Assembly: GCA_041441455.1 (NCBI GenBank)
Contig: JASDTB010000008.1
Coordinates: forward strand, 1-33,427
Origin: JAFIHK01 sp041441455
Lineage (GTDB): Bacteria; Bacteroidota; Bacteroidia; Bacteroidales; UBA932
DNA length: 33,427 nucleotides
Direction of reading: 5' to 3'
The notes under the pieces are model-generated. The model did no database searches. It saw only the letters and a list, made by a program, of their open reading frames with translations, and was not told the origin of the DNA. The translations under genes and the position numbers were made by a program. Below, piece by piece: positions 22,591 to 30,809 of the stretch (its first letter is position 1; each line of letters begins with the position of its first letter).

Positions 22591-24876
22591 CTATTTTTTC
22601 TTTTTTTTGAATTCACCATTTTCCAAATTCAAAACATACTCTTTACCATTTGTCAAGGTTACAGATAACTCCTTATCAGATACCTTGCCAATTTTTGAAT
22701 CTGGTTTGATCTCTCGTTTTTTATTGTTTGTATTTATTAGCTCACCTTTGCTATTATAGAAATAGACTCTTCTCATGGTCCTCAGCTGCCAGTAGATATT
22801 GTTACCCAATTTTAGCATTTCAGGAAACCCTTTGATTGTCTCTTCTGTCGTTATTGGAGCAAAGTCACGCAAAGGTCTGCAATCTCTGTCGTACACTCTA
22901 ATCGTATTGTCGTTGTGAAGCAACATAATCACATAATCACTTGCTCCTCCTAGTTCAAATACCTTAGGACCAATAAGAATCAACGAATCAACCCTCTTAG
23001 GGAATCCGCTCGAAAAACGACCAGACCTCTCCAACAAATATAATTCATTTCCACTTGCAAACAGCATCTGTCTGCTATTATTGCGGAAATAATCTATCTG
23101 CGCAACAGAACCTCTGATTGGAGTATAAAATGGAACTGTCCATACACCCTTTTTCTCATTGTCTAGCAACCTAAGTTTCATATTCTTAGATTGTTCTAAA
23201 TACTCCTTCTCTCCCGTCTTTTCATTAATCAACTCAAAAGGTCCAGTTGGAATCTTTACAATAGTATCTAATTGCCAACCTGGCACTGCATCTCCCTCTC
23301 TGTCGGGCTCTGGAATCTTCTCCATCTTGTCTAAGAAAAGCACTGTTCTCGAACCTATTTTCTCTTCGGTTGGAAGAATCTGGAAGGATGCCAGTTCTAT
23401 ATTAGGCTCTTTGAGTCCTGCTTTAACATATGGAAGTATATTTGCTTTGAAGAGATTCACTAAAGTGTCGCTTTGATGAGAAGCGTTCAAGATAACTGTT
23501 AAAACAGAGCCAGTCTCACCAATCATTGTAGAGGCTTTTGTTTTAGAGATAAAGTCATGCAGAGAGAATTTTCTTGCCGATTTTTGAATCAGGTATTTCA
23601 AAATATCCTTAGAGCCGATATAATAATAGTTGCCTACTTTACAGACAGACTCTTCGTCATTAAATGAAAAGGCCTTTCCTAGAACTGTCGAAAGTTTTTG
23701 TCTATTTTCAAATGGTTTAACAACTCCTTCATCTTCAACTCCAATACCAAGGAACTCTTTTATATGGTCGAATAGTCCTCTCTCCTCGGACTTTCTAAGG
23801 ATTGTTACCCATTCATATTTACCTGCGAAAGGCACATAGACTAAAGCCATTTCTCTAATTTTCATAGATTGAACCCATGCAATTCCCTTCTCAAAATCAG
23901 ACAGATTCAGCTTTTTATTTAGCTCAAGATAGTCTTTTTGTCTTTTAAATAAAAGATCAAAATTTTCTGTACTTACCGAAAGCATGAAGTAGGTATCAAA
24001 TGGGATTATGTCCCAAATTTTCAGCTCCGAAGGTTTTAAATTATTGTAAACAGTCGAGTAATTTGCAACACCTTTATAGTTTGCAAAATCACCTTCAAAG
24101 ACAAATGAGTTTTGGCTAAAGTCCCCTTTCAAAACCGACCAACTACTAAATTTCAAAAATAGGTCTGAGTGCCCTAAATACTTAGATCCTACAATTCCAG
24201 AAAATAGCTTACCCGATTGAGAGTGGTTGAAAAATGTAACGTTATCGCCTAACTGTGTCTTTTGCAAAATATCGGAGAACTCTTGATTGTCTTTTATTGA
24301 AGATCCTTTTGCAATATGCCTGAGCGAAGATTCCAATAAAATTGCAGACGAGGATGCTATTAGTAGATTATTTTTAATTGCAAAAGAGAGATCCCCATAA
24401 TTGAAGATCTTCGTTCCTGCAAATTGTCTCTCCCTTCTCTCTCCTCTCTTTATTTTTGCAGCTATATCCTCATAATCAGCACGATCTATCTTTGATATAA
24501 AAAGAAATGATAAATCATTTTTTGATGCGTAGTGTAGAGATAAAGTGATATTTCCAACTAATGGTGAATGGATGGAATCTGATGACTCTACAACAGTCCT
24601 GATAAAATCTGAGAAAAGCGATTTATTATCGGAGATTCTCGACAAAAAGTAGCTTTTATTGATAAAGGCCCTTCTAAACAGGTCGTGATCTTTAAATAGC
24701 GTAACCGATACTGCATCTACAGGAATGGCAGAGATTGTCTCAATTGAGGCATTCTCAGGAAAATCTTCCTTTTTATTATTGTTTTCCGACTTGTAAAACA
24801 GATATATGCCCGTTAAAATAACAGCAACCACAGGCAGGGATATAATCCAGATAACTCTTTTCAGTGAGGTCTTCAT
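22591..24876 (-). CDS. Large anchored periplasmic protein of unknown function, 761 aa
   Basis: I cannot assign a function. Residues 8-28 form a single membrane anchor after a basic start (MKTSLKRVIWIISL), so most of the protein should be periplasmic. Residues about 45-500 are a long mixed segment with repeated hydrophobic strand and helix units, such as AIPVDAVSVTLFKDHDLFRR, loosely like DUF3352-type proteins. Residues about 515-761 look like a beta-propeller-like end, with repeated strand pairs such as RQMLFASGNELYLLERSGRF, TIRVYDRDCRPLRDF and VYFYNSKGELINT. The last residues are a lysine run. It heads a six-gene operon with an ABC exporter, and its own promoter at 24884-24915 is near consensus. 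Envelope assembly is a reasonable guess, no more. Confidence 0.85.
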   Translation of the reverse strand: MKTSLKRVIWIISLPVVAVILTGIYLFYKSENNNKKEDFPENASIETISAIPVDAVSVTLFKDHDLFRRAFINKSYFLSRISDNKSLFSDFIRTVVESSDSIHSPLVGNITLSLHYASKNDLSFLFISKIDRADYEDIAAKIKRGERRERQFAGTKIFNYGDLSFAIKNNLLIASSSAILLESSLRHIAKGSSIKDNQEFSDILQKTQLGDNVTFFNHSQSGKLFSGIVGSKYLGHSDLFLKFSSWSVLKGDFSQNSFVFEGDFANYKGVANYSTVYNNLKPSELKIWDIIPFDTYFMLSVSTENFDLLFKRQKDYLELNKKLNLSDFEKGIAWVQSMKIREMALVYVPFAGKYEWVTILRKSEERGLFDHIKEFLGIGVEDEGVVKPFENRQKLSTVLGKAFSFNDEESVCKVGNYYYIGSKDILKYLIQKSARKFSLHDFISKTKASTMIGETGSVLTVILNASHQSDTLVNLFKANILPYVKAGLKEPNIELASFQILPTEEKIGSRTVLFLDKMEKIPEPDREGDAVPGWQLDTIVKIPTGPFELINEKTGEKEYLEQSKNMKLRLLDNEKKGVWTVPFYTPIRGSVAQIDYFRNNSRQMLFASGNELYLLERSGRFSSGFPKRVDSLILIGPKVFELGGASDYVIMLLHNDNTIRVYDRDCRPLRDFAPITTEETIKGFPEMLKLGNNIYWQLRTMRRVYFYNSKGELINTNNKKREIKPDSKIGKVSDKELSVTLTNGKEYVLNLENGEFKKKKK

Positions 24877-24883
24877 AAGTTTG

Positions 24884-24915
24884 CAAATCTATTAAAAATA
24901 AAAAAAACAGACAAA
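24884..24915 (-). promoter_or_regulatory. Near-consensus Bacteroidota promoter for the six-gene minus operon
   Basis: On the minus strand, TTTG (24915-24912), a 20-base spacer and TAGATTTG (24891-24884) match the TTTG / TAnnTTTG consensus in sequence and spacing. Transcription would start near 24877, next to the ATG at 24876, so the mRNA should be leaderless or nearly so. Confidence 0.75.
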
Positions 24916-24938
24916 CACTCCAATTTAGAGAAATATTA

Positions 24939-24946
24939 TATCTTTG
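24939..24946 (+). promoter_or_regulatory. -7 promoter box for the glutamine synthetase gene
   Basis: TATCTTTG matches TAnnTTTG exactly. It ends 52 bases before the ATG at 24999, leaving an AT-rich leader of about 45 bases. No clear -33 element is seen. It is back-to-back with the minus-strand promoter at 24884-24915. Confidence 0.6.
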
Positions 24947-24998
24947 TAGACATTTTTAATTAATAATTATAACCAAAATAATATAATTTATAATATTT

Positions 24999-26501
24999 AT
25001 GAATACATCCTTAGATTATAACATTAATCCGTTAGTTGCCTACCTTTCAAAAAGCTCTTCGGAATTCAGAAAATCCGACGTAATAAGATACATTACCGAA
25101 AATAATATACGTATTTTAAACTTCAGGTATGTTGCAGCAGACGGAAGATTGAAGACTCTAAACTTTCCAATCACTAGTCTAAACTATCTTGACACTGTTT
25201 TATCGTATGGAGAGAGAGTTGACGGGTCTAGTCTGTTCCCATTTATCGAAGCAGGATCTAGCGACCTTTATGTAATTCCTAGATTTTCGACTGCCTATAT
25301 CGATCCTTTTGCAGAGATACCAACTTTAGGAATGTTATGTTCATATTTTACCAAGGATGGCCTTCCACTTGAGAGCTCTCCTGAGTACACTCTCAAGAAG
25401 GCACACGATGCTTTTAAAGCTACAACAGGACTAGAGTTTGAGGCTATGGGTGAGCTTGAATTTTATGTAATCGACAACGCAGACAATCTATACCCTACTC
25501 CTAATCAAAGAGGATATCATGAATCGGAACCTTTTACAAAATTTGAACACTTCCGCACAGATGCAATGAGATTAATTGCTCAGACAGGTGGTCAGATTAA
25601 ATATGGACACTCAGAAGTTGGAAACTTTACACTTGATGGCAAAATCTACGAACAAAATGAAATCGAGTTCCTTGTGAGTCCCGTAGAGAGTGCTGCAGAT
25701 CAGCTAGTAATCGCTAAATGGATTATTAGAACTTTAGCCTACAGATATGGATTGGATGTAACTTTTGCTCCAAAAATAACAGAAGGAAAAGCTGGTAGTG
25801 GCTTGCATTTCCACACAAGAATGCTTCGCAATGGTAAATCCGTAATGGTTGAAAATGGCAGATTATCTGACGATGCTCGCAGAGCGATTGCGGGTTATAT
25901 GAAATGTGCATCATCTTTAACCGCTTTTGGAAATACTAATCCATGTTCATACTTTAGACTAGTTCCTCATCAGGAGGCTCCTACAAGTATTTGCTGGGGT
26001 GACAGAAATAGGTCTGTATTAGTGAGAGTTCCGCTTGGATGGACTGGAGACAATGATATGTTATCGATAGCAAATCCTTTAGAGGCAGACGCTTCTCGTT
26101 CTATTCCAGACAAACAGACTGTTGAGATGCGCTCTCCAGACGGATCTGCAGATATTTACCAAATGCTTGCTGGATTAGTTGTTGCTGCAAGAACAGGTTT
26201 CGAGATGCCTAATGCTCTTGAAGTGGCAGAAAAATGTTATGTTGATGTAAACATTCATGATCACAAACATGAAGATAAGCTTAATGCGCTTGAGCAACTT
26301 CCTGCTTCTTGCTATGAATCAGCCCTTGAATTAGATGCAAAAAGAGAGCTCTACGAAAAGAGTGGAGTCTTTAGCAAAGGTCTAATCGACGGAGTAATTG
26401 CCAAATTGAAATCATATAACGATAATAACATTAGAGCAGAGATAAAAGAAAATCCATCAAAAATGATGGATCTCGTAAACACATATTATCATTGTGGATA
26501 A
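24999..26501 (+). CDS. glnA: Glutamine synthetase, type I-like, divergent
   Basis: The product is expected to make glutamine from glutamate, ammonia and ATP. The 500 residues show the N-terminal beta-grasp domain with VDGSSLF at 74-80 and the catalytic domain with MGELEFY (E152, E154), AGSGLHFH at 265-272, NPCSYFRLVPHQEAP at 314-328, DRNRSVLVRVP and EMRSPDGSADIY at 376-387. It is not the 700-residue GSIII of many Bacteroides. Several positions differ from the textbook GSI pattern: RLVPGYEAP reads RLVPHQEAP, and SxNPYL reads SADIYQ. No NLYDLP adenylylation site is seen. An amine other than ammonia as substrate, as in some GS-like ligases, is possible. Its stop directly abuts recQ, convergent. 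Confidence 0.85.
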   Translation: MNTSLDYNINPLVAYLSKSSSEFRKSDVIRYITENNIRILNFRYVAADGRLKTLNFPITSLNYLDTVLSYGERVDGSSLFPFIEAGSSDLYVIPRFSTAYIDPFAEIPTLGMLCSYFTKDGLPLESSPEYTLKKAHDAFKATTGLEFEAMGELEFYVIDNADNLYPTPNQRGYHESEPFTKFEHFRTDAMRLIAQTGGQIKYGHSEVGNFTLDGKIYEQNEIEFLVSPVESAADQLVIAKWIIRTLAYRYGLDVTFAPKITEGKAGSGLHFHTRMLRNGKSVMVENGRLSDDARRAIAGYMKCASSLTAFGNTNPCSYFRLVPHQEAPTSICWGDRNRSVLVRVPLGWTGDNDMLSIANPLEADASRSIPDKQTVEMRSPDGSADIYQMLAGLVVAARTGFEMPNALEVAEKCYVDVNIHDHKHEDKLNALEQLPASCYESALELDAKRELYEKSGVFSKGLIDGVIAKLKSYNDNNIRAEIKENPSKMMDLVNTYYHCG

Positions 26502-28703
26502 TTAATTTCCTAGTTCGGACATAAATTTGATTCGAACTAGTCTTATCTCCTCTTCGGTATAGCCTCTTCCCAGTTCTTCAACCGCCTCCTGAACTGAATC
26601 GGAAGAGGCTTCGTTTTTGAAGAAACTGTAGATATCGTCAACTTTATCGTCATCTACTGTCTGACGAATATAGTAGTCTATATTTATTTTAGTTCCAGAA
26701 TTAACAATTGCCTCTATCTCATTCAGAATATCATCCATCTCCATCCCTTTTGCTTCGGCAATGTCGTCAAGAGGTAGTTTTCTGTCTATGCTGGTAATGA
26801 TATATACTTTGTTTACAGATTTATTAACGACAGATTTAACGACCATATCAATTGGTCTCTCTATTTCGTTCTCTGCAACATATTTGGATATCAACTCTAT
26901 AAAGTCTTTTCCAAACTTTCTGGCCTTTCCCTCTCCTACTCCTTGACAATTTTTCAATTCATCTATAGTAATTGGATACTGAATAGACATGTCTTCTAGC
27001 GAAGGGTCGTGGAAAATCACAAACGGAGGTAAGTTCATCTTCTTTGCAACAGAGTGTCTCAAGTCTTTCAACATAGATAGAAGAACTGGATCGCCACCAC
27101 CACCGGCTGCCTTGTTGTTACCCGGAGTGATGATATCGTCATCATCGTCTGGTTCGGCATACTCTCTATCCTCTGCCAACATTATACTATATGGCTTTTC
27201 ATAAAACTCTTTTCCTTCGGGAGTTACAGAAACTAAACCATATTTTTCGATGTCCTTATCTAAAAAATGTAAAATAAGTCCTTGACGGATTATCGACACC
27301 CAATATTTTACCCCTTTTCCTTTTCCAAATCCAAATAATTCGAGATTATGATGATTATAAGATTTTATGATCGAATTATTTATACCAGCTAGAATGTTCG
27401 CAAGATGTTCAGCCTTAAACTGCTCTTTCATTCCCATAATCAATTCGATTACGGTTAACATGTCATCCTTACCCTCAAATTTCTTCTTAGGGTTTAGACA
27501 GTTGTCGCAGCATCCGCAATTTTGGGTTTCGTACTCTTCTCCAAAGTAATTCAGAAGCACCTTACGCCTACAAACGCTAGATTCTGCAAATGCAACAGTC
27601 TCCATTAGCAGTTGTTTCCCAATCTCTTGTTCTGAGATAGGTTTGCCCTGCATGAATTTCTCCAATTTCTGGATATCTTTAAAAGAGTAGAAAGCAATAC
27701 ATTGCCCCTCTCCACCATCTCTACCTGATCTACCAGTCTCCTGATAATATCCTTCCAAACTTTTAGGGATATCGTAGTGAATAACAAACCTCACATCGGG
27801 TTTATCAATTCCCATACCGAACGCTATTGTTGCACAAATGACATCTACCTCCTCCATTAGAAACTTATCTTGGTTCGCTGCTCTTGTGTTGGCATCTAGT
27901 CCTGCATGGTATGGTAATGCTTTGATCCCATTTACATTGAGTAATTCGGCTACATCCTCTACCTTTTTTCTGCTTAAGCAATAGATAATACCCGATTTGC
28001 CCTGATTAGACTTGATGAATTTGATAATCTCTTTATCAGTATTGACCTTAGACCTTAGTTCATAGTATAGATTAGGTCTGTTGAATGAGGATTTGAAAAC
28101 CCTTGCATCCGACATCCCGAGGTTTCGCTGGATATCACTTTGCACTTTAGGAGTTGCAGTTGCTGTCAACGCGATAATTGGTGCTCTTCCTATCTCCTGA
28201 GTGATTGGGTGGATTCTTCGATATTCTGGACGAAAATCGTGTCCCCATTCAGAAATACAGTGAGCTTCATCTACAGCATAAAAAGAGATCTTAATCTGCT
28301 TTAATAGATTGATATTATCCTCCTTAGTGAGCGATTCTGGGGCTACATACAATAATTTTGTCTTACCAGCTAGAAGATGCTCTCTAACCTCTGTCAATTG
28401 AGCCTTATTTAGAGATGAGTTTAGAAAATGTGCTACGCCATCATGCTCCTCTACAAACCCTCTGATTGCATCCACTTGATTTTTCATAAGAGCAATAAGT
28501 GGAGAGACGATTACAGCGGTGCCTTCCATTACAAGAGCAGGTAACTGATAGCACAGTGACTTACCACCACCTGTAGGCATTAGAACGAACGCATCATTCC
28601 CTTCGATAAGATGTTGAATAACCTCCTCCTGTTGCCCTTTAAAAGAGTTGAAGCCAAAATAAAATTTAAGCTTTTCGTGCAAATATCCAGAAGTTGTATT
28701 CAT
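26502..28703 (-). CDS. recQ: ATP-dependent DNA helicase RecQ
   Basis: This 733-residue 3'-5' helicase acts in recombination and replication-fork repair. Walker A is TGGGKS at 44-49, and the Walker B box is DEAH at 145-148 (AVDEAHCISEWGHDFRPEY). Helicase motif VI QETGRSGRDGGEGQC follows. The zinc-binding RQC cysteines appear as a VCRRK cysteine plus the CGCCDNC cluster. An acidic/Gly linker (DDDDDIITPG, AAGGGG) precedes the HRDC domain (about 545-625). About 100 residues beyond HRDC make it longer than the 610-residue E. coli RecQ. This tail (MVVKSVVNKSVNKVY, then helix-rich acidic sequence) resembles helix-turn-helix extensions of other Bacteroidota RecQ proteins. The gene is divergent from the isomerase gene at 28795. 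Confidence 0.96.
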   Translation of the reverse strand: MNTTSGYLHEKLKFYFGFNSFKGQQEEVIQHLIEGNDAFVLMPTGGGKSLCYQLPALVMEGTAVIVSPLIALMKNQVDAIRGFVEEHDGVAHFLNSSLNKAQLTEVREHLLAGKTKLLYVAPESLTKEDNINLLKQIKISFYAVDEAHCISEWGHDFRPEYRRIHPITQEIGRAPIIALTATATPKVQSDIQRNLGMSDARVFKSSFNRPNLYYELRSKVNTDKEIIKFIKSNQGKSGIIYCLSRKKVEDVAELLNVNGIKALPYHAGLDANTRAANQDKFLMEEVDVICATIAFGMGIDKPDVRFVIHYDIPKSLEGYYQETGRSGRDGGEGQCIAFYSFKDIQKLEKFMQGKPISEQEIGKQLLMETVAFAESSVCRRKVLLNYFGEEYETQNCGCCDNCLNPKKKFEGKDDMLTVIELIMGMKEQFKAEHLANILAGINNSIIKSYNHHNLELFGFGKGKGVKYWVSIIRQGLILHFLDKDIEKYGLVSVTPEGKEFYEKPYSIMLAEDREYAEPDDDDDIITPGNNKAAGGGGDPVLLSMLKDLRHSVAKKMNLPPFVIFHDPSLEDMSIQYPITIDELKNCQGVGEGKARKFGKDFIELISKYVAENEIERPIDMVVKSVVNKSVNKVYIITSIDRKLPLDDIAEAKGMEMDDILNEIEAIVNSGTKINIDYYIRQTVDDDKVDDIYSFFKNEASSDSVQEAVEELGRGYTEEEIRLVRIKFMSELGN

Positions 28704-28744
28704 ATATTATTAAAAGAAAATAGTCAAAATTTTTATAAAAAAGT

Positions 28745-28752
28745 TACCTTTG
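28745..28752 (+). promoter_or_regulatory. -7 promoter box for the isomerase-to-DUF3127 operon
   Basis: TACCTTTG matches TAnnTTTG exactly. Transcription would start near 28759, giving a leader of about 36 bases to the preferred ATG at 28795 but only 12 to the ATG at 28771. No clear -33 element is seen. Confidence 0.6.
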
Positions 28753-28794
28753 TGGCTCTAAGTTATCTAATTGTTTTCTCATCACAAAATTTTT

Positions 28795-29766
28795 ATGAAT
28801 AATTCGGCAAGCAAAATTAAGGAACTAGCAATTGAGGTTATTGACAAAGAGGCAGCTGCTGTCAGTAATCTTAAGAACTTCGTAGATGAACAATTCATGA
28901 TGGTAGTCGATACAATCTTTAACTCTAATGGTAGACTTATTCTAACCGGCATAGGTAAAAGTGCAATTATCGCTAGCAAAATTGTTGCCACACTTAATTC
29001 AACAGGCACTCCTTCGATATTTATGCATGCTGCAGACGCAATTCATGGTGATTTAGGGATTATTCAAAAGAACGATATCGTAATGTGTCTTTCAAAAAGT
29101 GGTAACACTTCGGAGATTAAAGTTCTTGTCCCTCTAATTAAAAAAATGGGAAATAAATTAATCGCTATGGTTTCGAATGCCGATTCTTTTTTAGCTCAAC
29201 ACTCCGATTTTGTAATTAAAGCTACTGTCGACGAAGAGGCATGTCCGAATAATTTAGCTCCAACCTCTAGCACAACTACTCAACTTGTTATGGGAGACGC
29301 TCTTGCAGTTTGCCTCCTAAAAATGAGAGGTTTTTCTCAACAAGATTTTGCTAGGGTTCATCCAGGAGGATCATTAGGTAAGAAGCTATATACTAGAGTA
29401 ATAGATCTAATAGACTTAAATAATCGTCCCTTTGTCACAACAGAAGAGAGTATCCAAAATACTATAATCAATATCTCCGCTCATAGACTTGGCGCGACAG
29501 TTGTAATAGACAGCGATGATAAAATGTTAGGTATAATTACCGACGGAGATGTGAGGCGAATGCTAGAAAAGGGATTCAAGCTAGAAGACATTAAGGCTAA
29601 GGATATTATGTCATTTAATCCTAAAACGATTGAGGCATCAGAACTTGCTGTCAAAGCATTCGGTATCATGGAAAAGAACAAAATCACTTCGGTTGTTGTT
29701 CTTGACAAAGGTAAATATATTGGACTGGTTCATATTCACGACATAATTAGAGAAGGAATTGTATGA
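28795..29766 (+). CDS. kdsD: Arabinose-5-phosphate isomerase (KpsF/GutQ family)
   Basis: The enzyme converts ribulose 5-phosphate to arabinose 5-phosphate, the first step to Kdo for lipopolysaccharide. From 28795 it has 323 residues: an SIS sugar-isomerase domain (about 25-165, with LTGIGKSAIIASKIVATLNS, HAADAIHGDLG and CLSKSGNTSEI) and two CBS domains (about 200-323, with GATVVIDSDDKMLGIITDGD and KNKITSVVVLDKGKYIGLVH). The frame continues up to an ATG at 28771, but MFSHHKIF does not look conserved, so MNNSASKIKEL is preferred. It overlaps the next gene by 4 bases (ATGA). Divergent recQ next to this gene is a familiar Bacteroidota arrangement. Confidence 0.93.
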   Translation: MNNSASKIKELAIEVIDKEAAAVSNLKNFVDEQFMMVVDTIFNSNGRLILTGIGKSAIIASKIVATLNSTGTPSIFMHAADAIHGDLGIIQKNDIVMCLSKSGNTSEIKVLVPLIKKMGNKLIAMVSNADSFLAQHSDFVIKATVDEEACPNNLAPTSSTTTQLVMGDALAVCLLKMRGFSQQDFARVHPGGSLGKKLYTRVIDLIDLNNRPFVTTEESIQNTIINISAHRLGATVVIDSDDKMLGIITDGDVRRMLEKGFKLEDIKAKDIMSFNPKTIEASELAVKAFGIMEKNKITSVVVLDKGKYIGLVHIHDIIREGIV

Positions 29767-30809
29767 CAAAATTCAACCCAAACGAACTGGGAATGGCAAA
29801 CGGAAACTATTTCGCCCTTCCTTATACTACGGAGGAATCCGAAATAACGCTTGTGTCTGTGCCGTGGGATGTTACAACCTCTTACAGGGCGGGAACTCAC
29901 AAGGGTCCTGAGGCAATCATCGATGCTTCGGTACAGGTAGATCTTTATGACCTTAATGTGCCTAATGCATGGGAGGTTAAAATTGGCACTCTCCCTGTAG
30001 ATGAGAGCATCAAAAAGCTCAACAAAAAATTTAGAAAAAAGGCAGAGGAGATAATTGAACAGCTAGAGAAAGGAAAAGAGCAAGAGAGTCTATCCGATTT
30101 ATTATCGGAGGTTAACTCTGCATCTGAGGAGTTAAATCATAAAGTGTACTCTTCTATCAAATCAATTATTGAGTCTGGCAAAACACCAGGCATCGTAGGT
30201 GGCGATCACTCTACCCCTTATGGATCTATGCTTGCATTATCTGAAAAGTATGAAGATTTTGGAATTCTGCATATAGACGCTCATGCCGACCTTAGAAATG
30301 CATATGAGGGCTTTACATTTTCGCATGCCTCAATTATGTATAATGCGCTAAAAAATATTGGTCAGATTTCGCAGCTTACACAAATCTCTGTAAGGGATTT
30401 TTGTCAAGACGAAGCTGATATCATTAATAATGACCCTCGTATTAGGTGTTTTACTGATTACGAAATTCATAAAAACGAATTTGAGGGTAAAACGTGGAAG
30501 AAACAGTGCGAAGAGATTATCTCTAGTCTTCCCGACAATGTCTATATCAGTTTTGATATCGATGGTTTGTCTCCTGACTACTGCCCTGGCACTGGGACTC
30601 CTGTACCTGGAGGAATGTCTTTCAGACAAGCAGATTATCTATTACTGATGCTTGCCAATTCTGGTAAAAGAATCATTGGATTCGACTTATGCGAGGTTTC
30701 CAGCGATGGTGACAGCGAATGGGATGCCAATGTTGGAGCAAGAATGTTGTATAAATTGTGTATCTATACAAGTTTAAACTCTAAAAAACATATTGGAACT
30801 ATCAAATGA
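29763..30809 (+). CDS. Agmatinase/arginase-family ureohydrolase
   Basis: This manganese-dependent hydrolase probably acts on agmatine or a related guanidino compound to give urea and an amine. The 348 residues carry all metal ligands: H149 in GGDHS, D172, H174 and D176 in HIDAHADLR, and D265 and D267 in SFDIDGLSP. The PGTGTPVPGG loop then follows. Agmatinases are usually near 300 residues. Here a charged helical insert at about 81-138 (IKKLNKKFRKKAEEI onward) separates the first strand from the metal-binding core. That makes the exact substrate uncertain, since arginase, formimidoylglutamase and agmatinase all share this fold. It overlaps its neighbours on both sides by 4 bases (ATGA), showing tight coupling with the isomerase and nhaA. 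Confidence 0.88.
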   Translation: MTKFNPNELGMANGNYFALPYTTEESEITLVSVPWDVTTSYRAGTHKGPEAIIDASVQVDLYDLNVPNAWEVKIGTLPVDESIKKLNKKFRKKAEEIIEQLEKGKEQESLSDLLSEVNSASEELNHKVYSSIKSIIESGKTPGIVGGDHSTPYGSMLALSEKYEDFGILHIDAHADLRNAYEGFTFSHASIMYNALKNIGQISQLTQISVRDFCQDEADIINNDPRIRCFTDYEIHKNEFEGKTWKKQCEEIISSLPDNVYISFDIDGLSPDYCPGTGTPVPGGMSFRQADYLLLMLANSGKRIIGFDLCEVSSDGDSEWDANVGARMLYKLCIYTSLNSKKHIGTIK

